DNA from: Streptomyces sp. R21 | GTDB lineage: Bacteria; Actinomycetota; Actinomycetes; Streptomycetales; Streptomycetaceae | Assembly (NCBI RefSeq): GCF_041051975.1 | Contig: NZ_CP163435.1 | Coordinates: 6,985,001 to 7,049,000 of the forward strand | Length of the DNA stretch: 64,000 nucleotides | Direction of reading: 5' to 3' | In this document: positions 42,505 to 50,785 of the stretch, piece by piece | Numbering within the stretch: position 1 is the stretch's first letter | Layout of the letters: each line of letters opens with the position of its first letter | Translations under genes and position numbers: made by a program | Notes under the pieces: model-generated | Databases searched by the model: none | The model's input: only the letters and a program-made list of their open reading frames with translations | What the model was told of the DNA's origin: nothing

Positions 42505-43511
42505 GAGTTCAGCTCGGCGAGCACCCGTAGCGTGTGCGGGTCCGGTGCCAGGACCAGCAGGTCCGTCACCGGGCCCTTGCGCCACAACTCCAGCCGTTCG
42601 GCGATGCGTTCGCGCGGCCCGACGAGGGAGATCTCGTCGGCGAAGGCGTCCGGCACGGCGAGGACGGCCTCCTCCTTGCGGCCGGCCAGGAACAGCTCCT
42701 GGACATGGCGTGCCTCGGCCTCGAAGCCCATACGGGCCATCAGGTCGGCGTGGAAGTTGCGTGCCGCGTGGCCCATCCCGCCGATGTAGAAGCCGAGCAT
42801 CGTCTTGACGGGCAGCAGCCCTTCGGCGACGTCGTGGCAGACCCGCGCCTGCGCCATGGGCGCGACGAGGAAGGCGTCGGGTGCCGCTTCGAGCGAGGCC
42901 GTGTACACGTCCGTCCGCATCGGCGACCAGTACAGCGGCAGCCAGCCGTCCGCGATCCGCGTCGTCTGCGCGATGTTCTTCGGGCCCTCCGCGCCGAGCA
43001 GGACCGGCAGTTCGGCCCGCAGCGGGTGCGTGATCGGCTTCAGCGCCTTGCCGAGCCCCGTACCGTCGGCGCCCCGGTACGGATGGGAGTGGAAGCGCCC
43101 CGCCAGCTCAACGGGTCCTTCACGCCGGAGGACTTGGCGCACCACATCGACGTACTCCCTGGTCGCGGTCAGCGGCGACTTCGGGAACGGGCGCCCGTAC
43201 CACCCCTCGACGACCTGTGGACCGGACAGCCCGAGGCCGAGCATCATCCGTCCGCCGGACAGATGGTCCAGGGTGAGCGCGTGCATCGCGGTCGTGGTCG
43301 GCGAGCGGGCGGCCATCTGCGCAACCGCCGTGCCCAGCTTGATCCTTGACGTCTGCGCGGCGATCCAGGTGAGCGGCGTGAAGGCGTCCGACCCCCATGA
43401 CTCGGCGGTCCACACGGAGTCGTAACCGAGCCGCTCCGCCTCCTGGGCCAGCGGCACATGGTCCGCGGAGGGGCCGCGCCCCCAGTAACCGAGTGCGAGA
43501 CCGAGCCGCAT
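42501..43511 (-). CDS. F420-dependent LLM-class oxidoreductase (Rv3520c-like)
   Basis: 336 residues of the luciferase-like fold. It opens MRLGLALGYWGRGP and has VWTAESWGSDAFTPLTWIAA, ALTLDHLSGGRMMLGLGLSGPQVVEGWYG, GLGKALKPITHPLRAELPVLLGAEGPKN. These stretches are close to my memory of M. tuberculosis Rv3520c, a KstR-regulon gene of unknown reaction. It probably uses F420 to reduce or oxidise a steroid intermediate. ATG 43511 is preceded by GGAGG. A CTGACG-type palindrome lies 22-36 nt upstream of the start, the same distance as for the P450. Confidence 0.8.
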   Translation of the reverse strand: MRLGLALGYWGRGPSADHVPLAQEAERLGYDSVWTAESWGSDAFTPLTWIAAQTSRIKLGTAVAQMAARSPTTTAMHALTLDHLSGGRMMLGLGLSGPQVVEGWYGRPFPKSPLTATREYVDVVRQVLRREGPVELAGRFHSHPYRGADGTGLGKALKPITHPLRAELPVLLGAEGPKNIAQTTRIADGWLPLYWSPMRTDVYTASLEAAPDAFLVAPMAQARVCHDVAEGLLPVKTMLGFYIGGMGHAARNFHADLMARMGFEAEARHVQELFLAGRKEEAVLAVPDAFADEISLVGPRERIAERLELWRKGPVTDLLVLAPDPHTLRVLAELNS

Positions 43512-43532
43512 GCTGCCTCCAGGGACGAGGTG

Positions 43533-43547
43533 GTGACGGTACGTCAG
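43533..43547. promoter_or_regulatory. CTGACG-nnn-CGTCAG type palindrome upstream of the LLM gene
   Basis: GTGACGGTACGTCAG, one mismatch from the shared consensus, 22-36 nt before the LLM start codon. No KstR-like box was seen nearby. Confidence 0.65.
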
Positions 43548-43571
43548 ATCCGGCGTGCGACTGTACGACAA

Positions 43572-43601
43572 CGGCCCCCCGCCCGGAAGGGCGAGGGGCC
43601 G
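43572..43601. terminator. Terminator hairpin downstream of the tail-anchored proline/glutamine protein
   Basis: CGGCCCC-CC-GCCC-ggaa-GGGC-GA-GGGGCCG forms an interrupted stem with a GGAA loop, located 20-49 nt after the stop at 43621 of the leftward gene. Confidence 0.6.
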
Positions 43602-43620
43602 GTCGTGCACCGGGCGGGCG

Positions 43621-44442
43621 TCAGCCGCGCTGGATGCCCGAGGTGTCCTGCAGTACGCCACGGCGGCCGTCCTGCGTCTGCGCCACCAGGTTCGGACCGC
43701 GCTGCTCGACGGCCAGGTACCAGGTACCCGGCGCCAGTTCGGCGATCGGCGTCGGCGAACCGTCCTCCGCGAACAGCGGACGCGCCACTGGCACGGCGAA
43801 CCAGAACGGGGAGAAGTCCCCCGCGGGCTGACCCCCCGGAGCCTGCGCCTGCTGCGGCTGGCTCGGGGCGGGCGGGGTCGGCTGGCTCGGCTGCGCGCCG
43901 TAGGGCTGACCCTGCGGCTGCGCCCCGTAGGGCTGACCCGGCTGCTGGGCGCCCGGGTAGCCGTAACCGCCCTGCGGCTGACCGCCGTAGGGCTGCCCGG
44001 CGACCTGCGGCTTCGGAGCGCCGACGAGCGCGGCGTTCAGCGCCGGGACGAGCGGGCCGGCGATCGCGGCGGCGGCCAGCACCAGAGCGGCGAGGAAGCC
44101 GAGGATGAGGCCGGCGCCGGAGTCGTCGGCGTCGATGAGCCACCACAGCAGCGTCCAGAAGGAGGCGACCGAGAACGCGACGCCAACGGTGCCGAGGTCG
44201 AGGCCCGCTACCTTGCGCGGCTGGGGAAGGGCCCGGCCGATCACGATGAGCGCGCCGCCGACCACACCGAGCATGTAGGTGCCGAGTCCGAGGCCCAGGC
44301 TGTAGTCCCAGGCGTTCGGATAGTCGATGCTGCCGCAGTAGTTGCCGCTGCAGCCGGCCAGGTCGAGGAACGAGGAGATGAAGAGCAACACCGCTGCTCC
44401 GATCACCACGCCGTCGCCTCGAGTGAGCGAGCGGATATTCAC
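43621..44442 (-). CDS. Four-span membrane protein with Gln/Pro/Gly-rich tail (DUF5336-like)
   Basis: 273 residues. Four spans in the first 140 residues (GVVIGAAVLLFISSFLDLAG, YMLGVVGGALIVIGRAL, VAFSVASFWTLLWWLI, LILGFLAALVLAAAAIAGPL). A tail rich in QPYG/QPQG repeats (about 145-205) and a small C-terminal beta domain (PTPIAELAPGTWYLAVEQRG) follow. The tail resembles scaffold-like repeats of actinobacterial growth proteins. The GTG start at 44442 has AAGGA 8 nt upstream. Function unknown. Confidence 0.65.
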   Translation of the reverse strand: MNIRSLTRGDGVVIGAAVLLFISSFLDLAGCSGNYCGSIDYPNAWDYSLGLGLGTYMLGVVGGALIVIGRALPQPRKVAGLDLGTVGVAFSVASFWTLLWWLIDADDSGAGLILGFLAALVLAAAAIAGPLVPALNAALVGAPKPQVAGQPYGGQPQGGYGYPGAQQPGQPYGAQPQGQPYGAQPSQPTPPAPSQPQQAQAPGGQPAGDFSPFWFAVPVARPLFAEDGSPTPIAELAPGTWYLAVEQRGPNLVAQTQDGRRGVLQDTSGIQRG

Positions 44443-44628
44443 TTCACAGGTCCTTCGTCAGTCGTCTCGTCATCGGTGGAGGCGTCGCTGTCACCATGGC
44501 GCTGTCGGGCCGCGCTGTGAAGCGCGCCGTCAGGCCCTGGTGGGAAAGCGCGGGGGTGGCCCCTCATCGTAGGGAGGACACTATCGTCCGTCTGACGTGG
44601 GTGTCCGCCGGGATCCGTGCTTCAGGCA

Positions 44629-45603
44629 CTACCCGCGCAGGAAACTCACGATTCCCTCAGAGATCCCATGCGCCGCCTTCTGCCGCCACGCGCCACTGGT
44701 CAGCAGCGCCGCGTCCTTGCTATCGCGCATGTTGCCGCACTCGATGAACACCTTGGGAACCGTTGACAGATTGAGACCGCCGAGATCCTTACGGACGACC
44801 AGACCGGTGCCGTCACCGACGTAGTTCGAGGGGGCGCTGCCCGTGTCCCGCACGAAGTTGCCCGCGATGCGCTCGCCGAGATCGCGGGAGGAGGCGACGA
44901 TCGGGCGGGTGTCGGCGGCGCCCGCGTGCACGGCCCCGGGAAGGATCACGTGGAAGCCGCGGTTGCCGGCCGCCGAGCCGTCCGCGTGGATCGAGACCAC
45001 CGCGTCGGCGTGTGCGTTGTTGCCGATCCGGGCCCGCTCGTCGACGCACGGCCCCCAGGGGCGGTCGCCGTCCTGGGTGAACTTCACCGTGGCGCCCTGC
45101 TCTTGCAGGATCGTGCGCAGCCGGCGCGAGACGTCGAGCGTGAACTGGGCTTCCGTGTAACCCGCGTTGGTCGATGTGCCCGTGGTGTCGCACTCCTTCC
45201 AGTTCGTACCGATGTTCACCTTGCGGTTGATGTCGGCCGAGTGCTGGAAGTTGCCCGTGTTGTGGCCCGGGTCGATGACGACGACCTTGCCCTTGAGGGG
45301 TCCGGAAGCGGCTGGGCGGGACGTGGTGGGCGTCGGGGTCGGCGTCGCACTCGGCTTCTTGCCGTCGTCCGAGGGGGAGGGCCGCGTGGTGGCGGGCGCC
45401 GAGGAGGCCGGCGAGACCGACGCGGGCGCCGCCTTGTCCGTACCGCCGCCCCCGTCGCCGGAGTCGCCCACCGCGGTGTAGACGAGCCAGCCGACCAGTG
45501 CTGTCGGCACCAGGGCGGCGACCGCGACGGTCAACGGCCCGCGCCGGGAGCGGTGCGGCTGGGGAGGATCGAAGTCAGGGCCTACGTACGACACGTCAGC
45601 CAC
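44629..45603 (-). CDS. N-acetylmuramoyl-L-alanine amidase (Amidase_3), membrane-anchored
   Basis: 324 residues. A single N-terminal span (GPLTVAVAALVPTALVGWLVYTAV) and a Thr/Pro/Ser-rich stalk precede the catalytic domain from about residue 102. Zinc ligands are the His in VVIDPGHNTGNF, a Glu in NAGYTEAQF, and the His in VSIHADGS; the catalytic Glu is in VFIECGNMRD. It cleaves the amide between muramic acid and the stem peptide in the wall. An unusual CxxxC pair (NWKECDTT and PWGPCVDE) may form a disulfide. Start is GTG at 45603. Confidence 0.88.
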   Translation of the reverse strand: MADVSYVGPDFDPPQPHRSRRGPLTVAVAALVPTALVGWLVYTAVGDSGDGGGGTDKAAPASVSPASSAPATTRPSPSDDGKKPSATPTPTPTTSRPAASGPLKGKVVVIDPGHNTGNFQHSADINRKVNIGTNWKECDTTGTSTNAGYTEAQFTLDVSRRLRTILQEQGATVKFTQDGDRPWGPCVDERARIGNNAHADAVVSIHADGSAAGNRGFHVILPGAVHAGAADTRPIVASSRDLGERIAGNFVRDTGSAPSNYVGDGTGLVVRKDLGGLNLSTVPKVFIECGNMRDSKDAALLTSGAWRQKAAHGISEGIVSFLRG

Positions 45604-45807
45604 CCTAGCGGCCGTCCAGGGTGTTCACGGGTTCCACGGCGGCGCAGCGGCGAGAGTCGTTGCCGGGAGGTCCGCCGCGGGGGTGTCCGACCGGGCCGGC
45701 GGGGCGGCGGCAGGAGTCCATCCGAACAGCCCGCCCCGCATGGGAACACAGCGTTACAACTCCGCTACATAGAGGTGCTGTTGGGTGAGAGTCGCCAGCA
45801 TGGGCGC

Positions 45808-46302
45808 ATGCACAAGACCCGCACCGCCGCAGCCGGCGTCCTTCTGTTCGCCGCACTGACCGCCTGCGGCACCACCGCGGCTCATGCCCCGGCCTCCGGA
45901 CCGGCAGCGCCCCTGACCGCGCGCAGCGCGTACCAGCAGATGTCCCGCACCATGACGTCCATGGGACATTCCGGAACCGTCACCGCGACCAACGACCCGA
46001 ACTACCTCCTCGGCCGCCCCGGCCAGTACACCTCGAAGATCACCTTCACCGACAGCCTCGTCCCCGCAGGTGATGTCACCGGAGCGGGCCCTGGTGACGT
46101 CGAACGCGGCGGCGCCATCGAGGTGTTCGCGAACCCGGGCGACGCGAAGACCCGCGCGGCGTACATCCGGGGTGTCACCAGGGCCATGCCCGCGATCGCC
46201 GAGTACGACTACGTCCATGGAACCGTGCTCGTCAGGGTTTCCCGGTACCTGACGCCGAAGCACGCCGCCGAGTACGAGGCTGTGGTGGCTCGCCTCTCCT
46301 GA
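45808..46302 (+). CDS. Small lipoprotein, unknown function
   Basis: 164 residues. Signal peptide with lipobox LTAC (Cys about residue 20). The mature part has an alpha/beta pattern with YTSKITFTDSLVPAG, ERGGAIEVFANPGDAKTRAAYIRGV and a C-terminal YDYVHGTVLVRVSRYLTPKHAAEYEAVV, resembling small proteins that measure or bind partners at the membrane. No catalytic motif. The upstream region 45755-45800 (CAGCGTTACAACTCCGCTACAT) is AT-richer and may be its promoter. Confidence 0.65.
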   Translation: MHKTRTAAAGVLLFAALTACGTTAAHAPASGPAAPLTARSAYQQMSRTMTSMGHSGTVTATNDPNYLLGRPGQYTSKITFTDSLVPAGDVTGAGPGDVERGGAIEVFANPGDAKTRAAYIRGVTRAMPAIAEYDYVHGTVLVRVSRYLTPKHAAEYEAVVARLS

Positions 46303-46372
46303 ACACCGTCGACCTGCGACACGTGCGGATCGGCCGGAGCACGTCGGCTGCTCCGGTGCTCCGGCCCGAGCC

Positions 46373-47035
46373 TCAGATCCCCGCTCCCGTTCGCCGCAGG
46401 ACGCGCAGCGAGTCGGTCACCGAGATCTCGGTGAACGCGCCGGACTCCAGGGCCCGGAGATACACGCGGTACGGCGCCTGGCCGGTGAACTCGTCCACCG
46501 GGTCCGGGAAGACGTCGTGGATGAGGAGCAGGCCCCCTTCGGCCACATGGGGCGCCCAGCCCTCGTAGTCGCCGCTCGCGTGCTCGTCGGTGTGGCCGCC
46601 GTCGATGAAGACGAGGCCGAGGGGCGAGCCCCAGAACGCGGCGATCTGCGGGGAGCGGCCGACCAGCGCGACCACGTGGTCCTCCAGGCCCGCCCGGTGC
46701 AGCGTGCGCCGGAAGGTGGGCAGCGTGTCCATCAGGCCGATCTCCGCGTCGACCGTCTCCGGGTCGTGGTACTCCCAGCCGGGCTGCTGCTCCTCGCTGC
46801 CCCGGTGGTGGTCGACGGTGATCGCCGTGACCCCGGCCTCGCGCGCCGCGTCGGCGAGCAGGATCGCGGAGCGCCCGCAGTACGTGCCGACCTCCAGGAG
46901 CGGCAGCCCCAGCCGCCCGGCCTCGACCGCCGCCTCGTACAGCGCGAGCCCCTCCCCGAGGGGCATGAACCCCTTCGCCGCCTCGAAAGCGGCGAGGATC
47001 TCGGGCTTGGGCTCCGGCCTGGGTGCCGCGGGCAT
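46373..47035 (-). CDS. Class I SAM-dependent methyltransferase
   Basis: 220 residues. Motif I is PLLEVGTYCGRSAILLADAA near residue 46, followed by AITVDHHRGS with the acidic SAM-ribose ligand, and FIDGGHTDEHASGDYEGWAP near residue 141, where D-G-x-H-x-Y resembles the metal-binding motif of TylF/CmcI-type methyltransferases. The acceptor is unknown. ATG 47035 has GGAAGG 7 nt upstream. It is transcribed alone between divergently oriented neighbours. Confidence 0.78.
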   Translation of the reverse strand: MPAAPRPEPKPEILAAFEAAKGFMPLGEGLALYEAAVEAGRLGLPLLEVGTYCGRSAILLADAAREAGVTAITVDHHRGSEEQQPGWEYHDPETVDAEIGLMDTLPTFRRTLHRAGLEDHVVALVGRSPQIAAFWGSPLGLVFIDGGHTDEHASGDYEGWAPHVAEGGLLLIHDVFPDPVDEFTGQAPYRVYLRALESGAFTEISVTDSLRVLRRTGAGI

Positions 47036-47138
47036 GGGGGGCCTTCCTGTCGTACGTATCCGTGGGTGCCCCATGGTGCACCAGCACCCCCGGCGCGTGG
47101 GCGACGGGGGTGCGGCGGTGATCAGGGCCGGGGCGGGG

Positions 47139-48881
47139 TCAGGCGGAGACGGTCTCGCCCGGCAGGGCGAGGTCCAGGTCGACCGGGCGGTCGTCGCCCG
47201 CGTGCGTCGCCGAGGACGCCAGCGGGCCGTGGCCGGTGGCCTTGGCGGCGAGGACGTAGGCGCCCTGGGCGGGCACGGCGAGCGCGTAGCTGCCGTCGTC
47301 CGCGGAGAGCGTCGCGCCCGCCTGGCGGCCGCGGCGGTCGATCAGGGTGACCTTGGCGCGGGCGACCGGGACACCGTCGGCGTTCAGGACGCGGCCGCGG
47401 AAGCCGCCGAGGATCTCCTGCGCCCGCTGGAGGGCGGCGTCCTCCTCGCTGCTGGCGCGCAGCTGCGGCTTGGCGGCCTGCCGCTGCTTCGGCAGGAAGA
47501 TCGCGAACAGCAGGCCGAGGGCCACCGCGCCGGTCGCGATCAGGAACGACACCCGGAAGCCGTGCATGGTGGGGATCGCGACGCCGCCGACGTGGTTCGC
47601 CGTGTTGGCGAGCACCATGCCGACGACGGCGCTCGACACGGACGTGCCGATGGAGCGCATCAGGGTGTTGAGGCCGTTGGCCGCGCCGGTCTCCGAGGCG
47701 GGGACCGCGCCGACGATCAGCGCGGGCAGCGAGGAGTAGGCGAGGCCGATGCCCGCGCCCAGGACCACCGAGATGACGATGGTCTGCCAGGCGGCGCTCA
47801 TCAGGCCGAGGCCCGCGCCGTAGCCGATCGCGATGATCAGCATGCCGAGGATGAGGGTGACCTTGGGGCCGTACTTCGCCGAGATCCGGGCGTAGACGGG
47901 CGCCGTGAACATCATCGTCAGGCCCAGCGGCGCCACGCACAGGCCCGCGACGACCATGGACTGGCCGAGGCCGTAGCCCGTGCTGGAGGGGAGCTGGAGG
48001 AGCTGGGGCAGGACGAGCGAGACGACGTAGAAGGAGACGCCGACCATGATGGAGGCGAGGTTGGTGAAGAGCACCGCGGGGCGGGCGGTGGTGCGCAGGT
48101 CCACCAGCGGAGCCTTCACGCGCAGCTCCATCAGGCCCCACAGGAGCAGGACGACGACGGCCCCGCCGAACAGGCCGAGCGTGGTGCCGGAGCTCCAGCC
48201 CCAGTCGCTGCCCTTGGTGATCGGCAGCAGGAGCAGGACAAGGCCGGCGGACAGGCCGATCGCGCCCAGCCAGTCGAAGGTGCCCTCGGCGCGCATCGGG
48301 GACTCCGGTACGACGAGGAGGGTGAGGGCGATGGAGATCACACCGAGGCCCGCGGAGCCGTAGAAGAGGGCGTGCCAGGTGGTGTGCTCCGCGACCAGGG
48401 CCGCGAGCGGCAGCGCGAGTCCGCCGCCGACGCCGATCGAGGAGCTCATCAGGGCCATCGCCGAGGCGAGCTTCTCGCGGGGCAGCATGTCGCGCATCAG
48501 GCCGATGCCGAGCGGGATCGCGCCCATCGCGAAGCCCTGGAGCGTGCGGCCCACGATCATCGGCATCAGCGCGCTGGTGAACGCGCTGACCAGCGAGCCC
48601 GCCACCATCACGGACAGGCTGGTGAGCAGCATGCGCCGCTTGCCGAAGAGGTCACCGAGGCGGCCCATGATCGGCGTGGCCACGGCGCCCGAGAGCAGCG
48701 TCGAGGTCAGCACCCAGGTGGCGTTGCTGGGCGAGGTGCTCAACAGCTCCGGCAGGTCCTTGATGACCGGGACCAGCAGGGTCTGCATGACCGCGACAAC
48801 GATGCCCGCGAAGGCGAGCACCGGCACGATTCCGGCCCCGCCGGCCTTTCGCGTGCCTTGGTCCGTCGTTGTCTGGCTCAT
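47139..48881 (-). CDS. MFS transporter with C-terminal carboxypeptidase-regulatory-like domain
   Basis: 580 residues. Residues 18-480 form a 14-span DHA2-type carrier (motif A GRLGDLFGKRRML near residue 73, multiple spans). Residues about 505-575 are a small beta sandwich (FRGRVLNADGVPVARAKVTLIDRRG ... ADDGSYALAVPAQGAYVL), matching carboxypeptidase regulatory-like (CarboxypepD_reg) repeats. The C-terminus is expected to be cytoplasmic for 14 spans, so an inside-facing domain of a kind usually found outside is odd. It starts at ATG 48881 and is divergent from the Ltp thiolase gene. Confidence 0.8.
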   Translation of the reverse strand: MSQTTTDQGTRKAGGAGIVPVLAFAGIVVAVMQTLLVPVIKDLPELLSTSPSNATWVLTSTLLSGAVATPIMGRLGDLFGKRRMLLTSLSVMVAGSLVSAFTSALMPMIVGRTLQGFAMGAIPLGIGLMRDMLPREKLASAMALMSSSIGVGGGLALPLAALVAEHTTWHALFYGSAGLGVISIALTLLVVPESPMRAEGTFDWLGAIGLSAGLVLLLLPITKGSDWGWSSGTTLGLFGGAVVVLLLWGLMELRVKAPLVDLRTTARPAVLFTNLASIMVGVSFYVVSLVLPQLLQLPSSTGYGLGQSMVVAGLCVAPLGLTMMFTAPVYARISAKYGPKVTLILGMLIIAIGYGAGLGLMSAAWQTIVISVVLGAGIGLAYSSLPALIVGAVPASETGAANGLNTLMRSIGTSVSSAVVGMVLANTANHVGGVAIPTMHGFRVSFLIATGAVALGLLFAIFLPKQRQAAKPQLRASSEEDAALQRAQEILGGFRGRVLNADGVPVARAKVTLIDRRGRQAGATLSADDGSYALAVPAQGAYVLAAKATGHGPLASSATHAGDDRPVDLDLALPGETVSA

Positions 48882-49021
48882 TGCGTGGGGCCTCCGGGGT
48901 GGTGAGGGGTAAACGGTGCGGAGCACTTGCTGCGGGGTATGTGCAAGGTGAACCTCGTGCGCCTGGGCAACTATTCCGTTGCTTTGAGTCGCTAATCAAT
49001 TCTTGACCTTCCCATGAAGAT

Positions 49022-49036
49022 CTGACGTTCCGTCAG
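49022..49036. promoter_or_regulatory. Perfect CTGACG-ttc-CGTCAG palindrome upstream of the Ltp thiolase
   Basis: CTGACGTTCCGTCAG, six-base arms and a three-base centre, with no mismatch. It defines the consensus of the other sites. It lies 30 bp before a KstR-type box and 117-131 nt upstream of the thiolase start. Confidence 0.75.
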
Positions 49037-49065
49037 GTTGTCCCGGCCGGGATCTGTTGCCGGAA

Positions 49066-49079
49066 TGGAACGTGTTCTA
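49066..49079. promoter_or_regulatory. KstR box upstream of the Ltp thiolase
   Basis: TGGAACGTGTTCTA is a near-perfect KstR box (AAC-GT-GTT core) 74-87 nt upstream of the start. Confidence 0.8.
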
Positions 49080-49152
49080 GTCTGGCGCGGGTCTCTGGAG
49101 GCGTGCCGGGGACGCTCCGGGATGCGCCGGGAATGTGCAGGGGAGGAGTGTC

Positions 49153-50349
49153 ATGAAGGCCTTCGTAGTCGGTGTGGGGATGACCAGGTTCGAGAAGCCT
49201 GAGACGCGGGAGTGGCAGTACTGGGACATGGTGAGGGAGGCGGGTAATGGCGCCCTTGTGGATGCCGGGATCCCGTACGCCGACGTCGAGCAGGTCCCGG
49301 TCGGCTACTGCTTCCAGCCCTCGACCGCGGGGCAGCGTGCCGCCTACGAACTGGGTCTGACCGGTGTGCCCGTCTACAACGTCAACAACAACTGTGCGAC
49401 CGGATCCAGTGCGTTGATGCTGGCGCGGCAGTTCGTGGAGGGCGGGGTCTCGGACTGCGTGCTCGCGTTGGGGTTCGAGAAGATGAAGAGGGGGGCGTTG
49501 GGGGGTGGGGCCGACGGGGGCGACTTCAGTACGTCCCCGGTGGCTCGTCACTACGGCGTCATGGCCGCCCGGCACGGCTTCGAGATGACCCCGCCCACGG
49601 CGCAGATCTTCGGTGACGCGGCGCGTGAGCACATGGAGCGGTACGGCACGACGGAGGCGCAGTTGGCCGCCGTCGGTGCCAAGAACCACCGCCATTCGGC
49701 GCACAATCCGTACGCCCAGTTCCGGGACGTGTGGTCCGTCGACGAGATCCTCGCCTCCCGGGTCGTGCACCGGCCGCTGACCAAGCTCCAGTGCTCGCCG
49801 ACCTCGGACGGGGCGGCCGCCGCCGTCGTCGTGTCCGAACGGTTCGTCGAGCGGCGCGGGTTGGGGGACAAGGCCGTCGAGATCGTCGCGCAGGCGATGA
49901 CCACGGACACGGAGGAGTCGTTCGCGTCGGGGTCCTGCATCGACGTCGTGGGGCAGCCGATGTCGCGGGAGGCGGCACGTCAGGTCTACGAGCGGTCCGG
50001 GATCGGCATCGAGGACGTGGACGTCGTCGAGCTCCACGACTGCTTCTCCGTCAACGAGTTGCTGACGTACGAGGCGCTCGGCATGTGCGGGGAGGGGGAG
50101 TCCGGCAAGCTCGTCGAGTCCGGCGCCACGACGTACGGCGGGCGGTGGGTGGTGAACCCCTCGGGCGGGCTGATCTCCAAGGGGCACCCGCTGGGCGCGA
50201 CCGGCATTGCCCAAGTGGCCGAGCTGACCTGGCAGTTGCGGGGGGAGGCCGGGGCTCGGCAGGTGGCGGGGGCGCGGGTGGGGCTTGCGCACAACATCGG
50301 GCTGGGAGGCGCTGCGGTGGTGACGTTGCTGCGGGTGGGGGGTGGCTGA
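49153..50349 (+). CDS. ltp: Lipid-transfer protein / SCP2-type thiolase (Ltp)
   Basis: 398 residues of the nonspecific-lipid-transfer thiolase type. It begins MKAFVVGVGMTRFEKPE and has Cys81 in NNNCATGSSAL and the C-terminal GGLISKGHPLGATGIAQ and AHNIGLGGAAVV. Ltp proteins act on the steroid side chain as thiolases or retro-aldolases; Ltp2-type enzymes need a DUF35 partner, which is not visible here. The ATG at 49153 follows GGGAGGAG. Two operator types upstream tie it to the steroid set. Confidence 0.82.
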   Translation: MKAFVVGVGMTRFEKPETREWQYWDMVREAGNGALVDAGIPYADVEQVPVGYCFQPSTAGQRAAYELGLTGVPVYNVNNNCATGSSALMLARQFVEGGVSDCVLALGFEKMKRGALGGGADGGDFSTSPVARHYGVMAARHGFEMTPPTAQIFGDAAREHMERYGTTEAQLAAVGAKNHRHSAHNPYAQFRDVWSVDEILASRVVHRPLTKLQCSPTSDGAAAAVVVSERFVERRGLGDKAVEIVAQAMTTDTEESFASGSCIDVVGQPMSREAARQVYERSGIGIEDVDVVELHDCFSVNELLTYEALGMCGEGESGKLVESGATTYGGRWVVNPSGGLISKGHPLGATGIAQVAELTWQLRGEAGARQVAGARVGLAHNIGLGGAAVVTLLRVGGG

Positions 50350-50402
50350 TCGCTCACGGTCCGGTGGGATGGGGGGGCGACTGCGGGCCGTGGTCGCCCA
50401 CC

Positions 50403-50549
50403 CTGCGGGCAATCGTGCCGCTGGGGCGGCACGGGTGGGCGCAGGCGGCGCCTCGTCAGCGCCGAGTTGCGTGACCCACCCCCGGCCAGCACCCACGCCG
50501 GGTGACAAGGAAGCAGAGGGCACCCGGGGTTTGCCCACCCACCCCGGGT
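50403..50549. repeat. Dispersed about 146-bp intergenic repeat, copy B (inverted)
   Basis: Reverse complement of 2211-2356 with few mismatches (shared GTGCCGCTGGGGCGGCAC, CAGCACCCACGCCGGGTGAC). After it, the end segment GGGGTTTGCCCACCCACC recurs once more at 50570-50591, a partial tandem copy. It fills most of the 436-bp gap between the Ltp thiolase and the ketosteroid dehydrogenase; nothing coding was seen in this gap. Confidence 0.8.
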
Positions 50550-50690
50550 GCCGGTACGAGCGGGGGGTGACCGGGGTTTGCCCACCCACCCGGTGGCGCC
50601 GTCCGGCAGCGACCCCGGATGCCAAGGGAACAGCGGGCACCCGGGGTAGGAGCGTGGGCCTTGACTTCACAAGAGCGTCGCGGCACATTT

Positions 50691-50705
50691 CTGACGCGTC
50701 ATCAG
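50691..50705. promoter_or_regulatory. CTGACG-nnn-CGTCAG type palindrome upstream of the ketosteroid dehydrogenase
   Basis: CTGACGCGTCATCAG, one mismatch from consensus, itself within the longer palindrome TTCTGA-N7-TCAGAA. It is 81-95 nt upstream of the ATG. Confidence 0.65.
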
Positions 50706-50785
50706 AACCGGGACGCCCGGCGTCAGTTGCTTCCCGGGGGCACAGCACCGCCTCCCATCACCTCGCCCGGCTGGAGCGACCCGCC

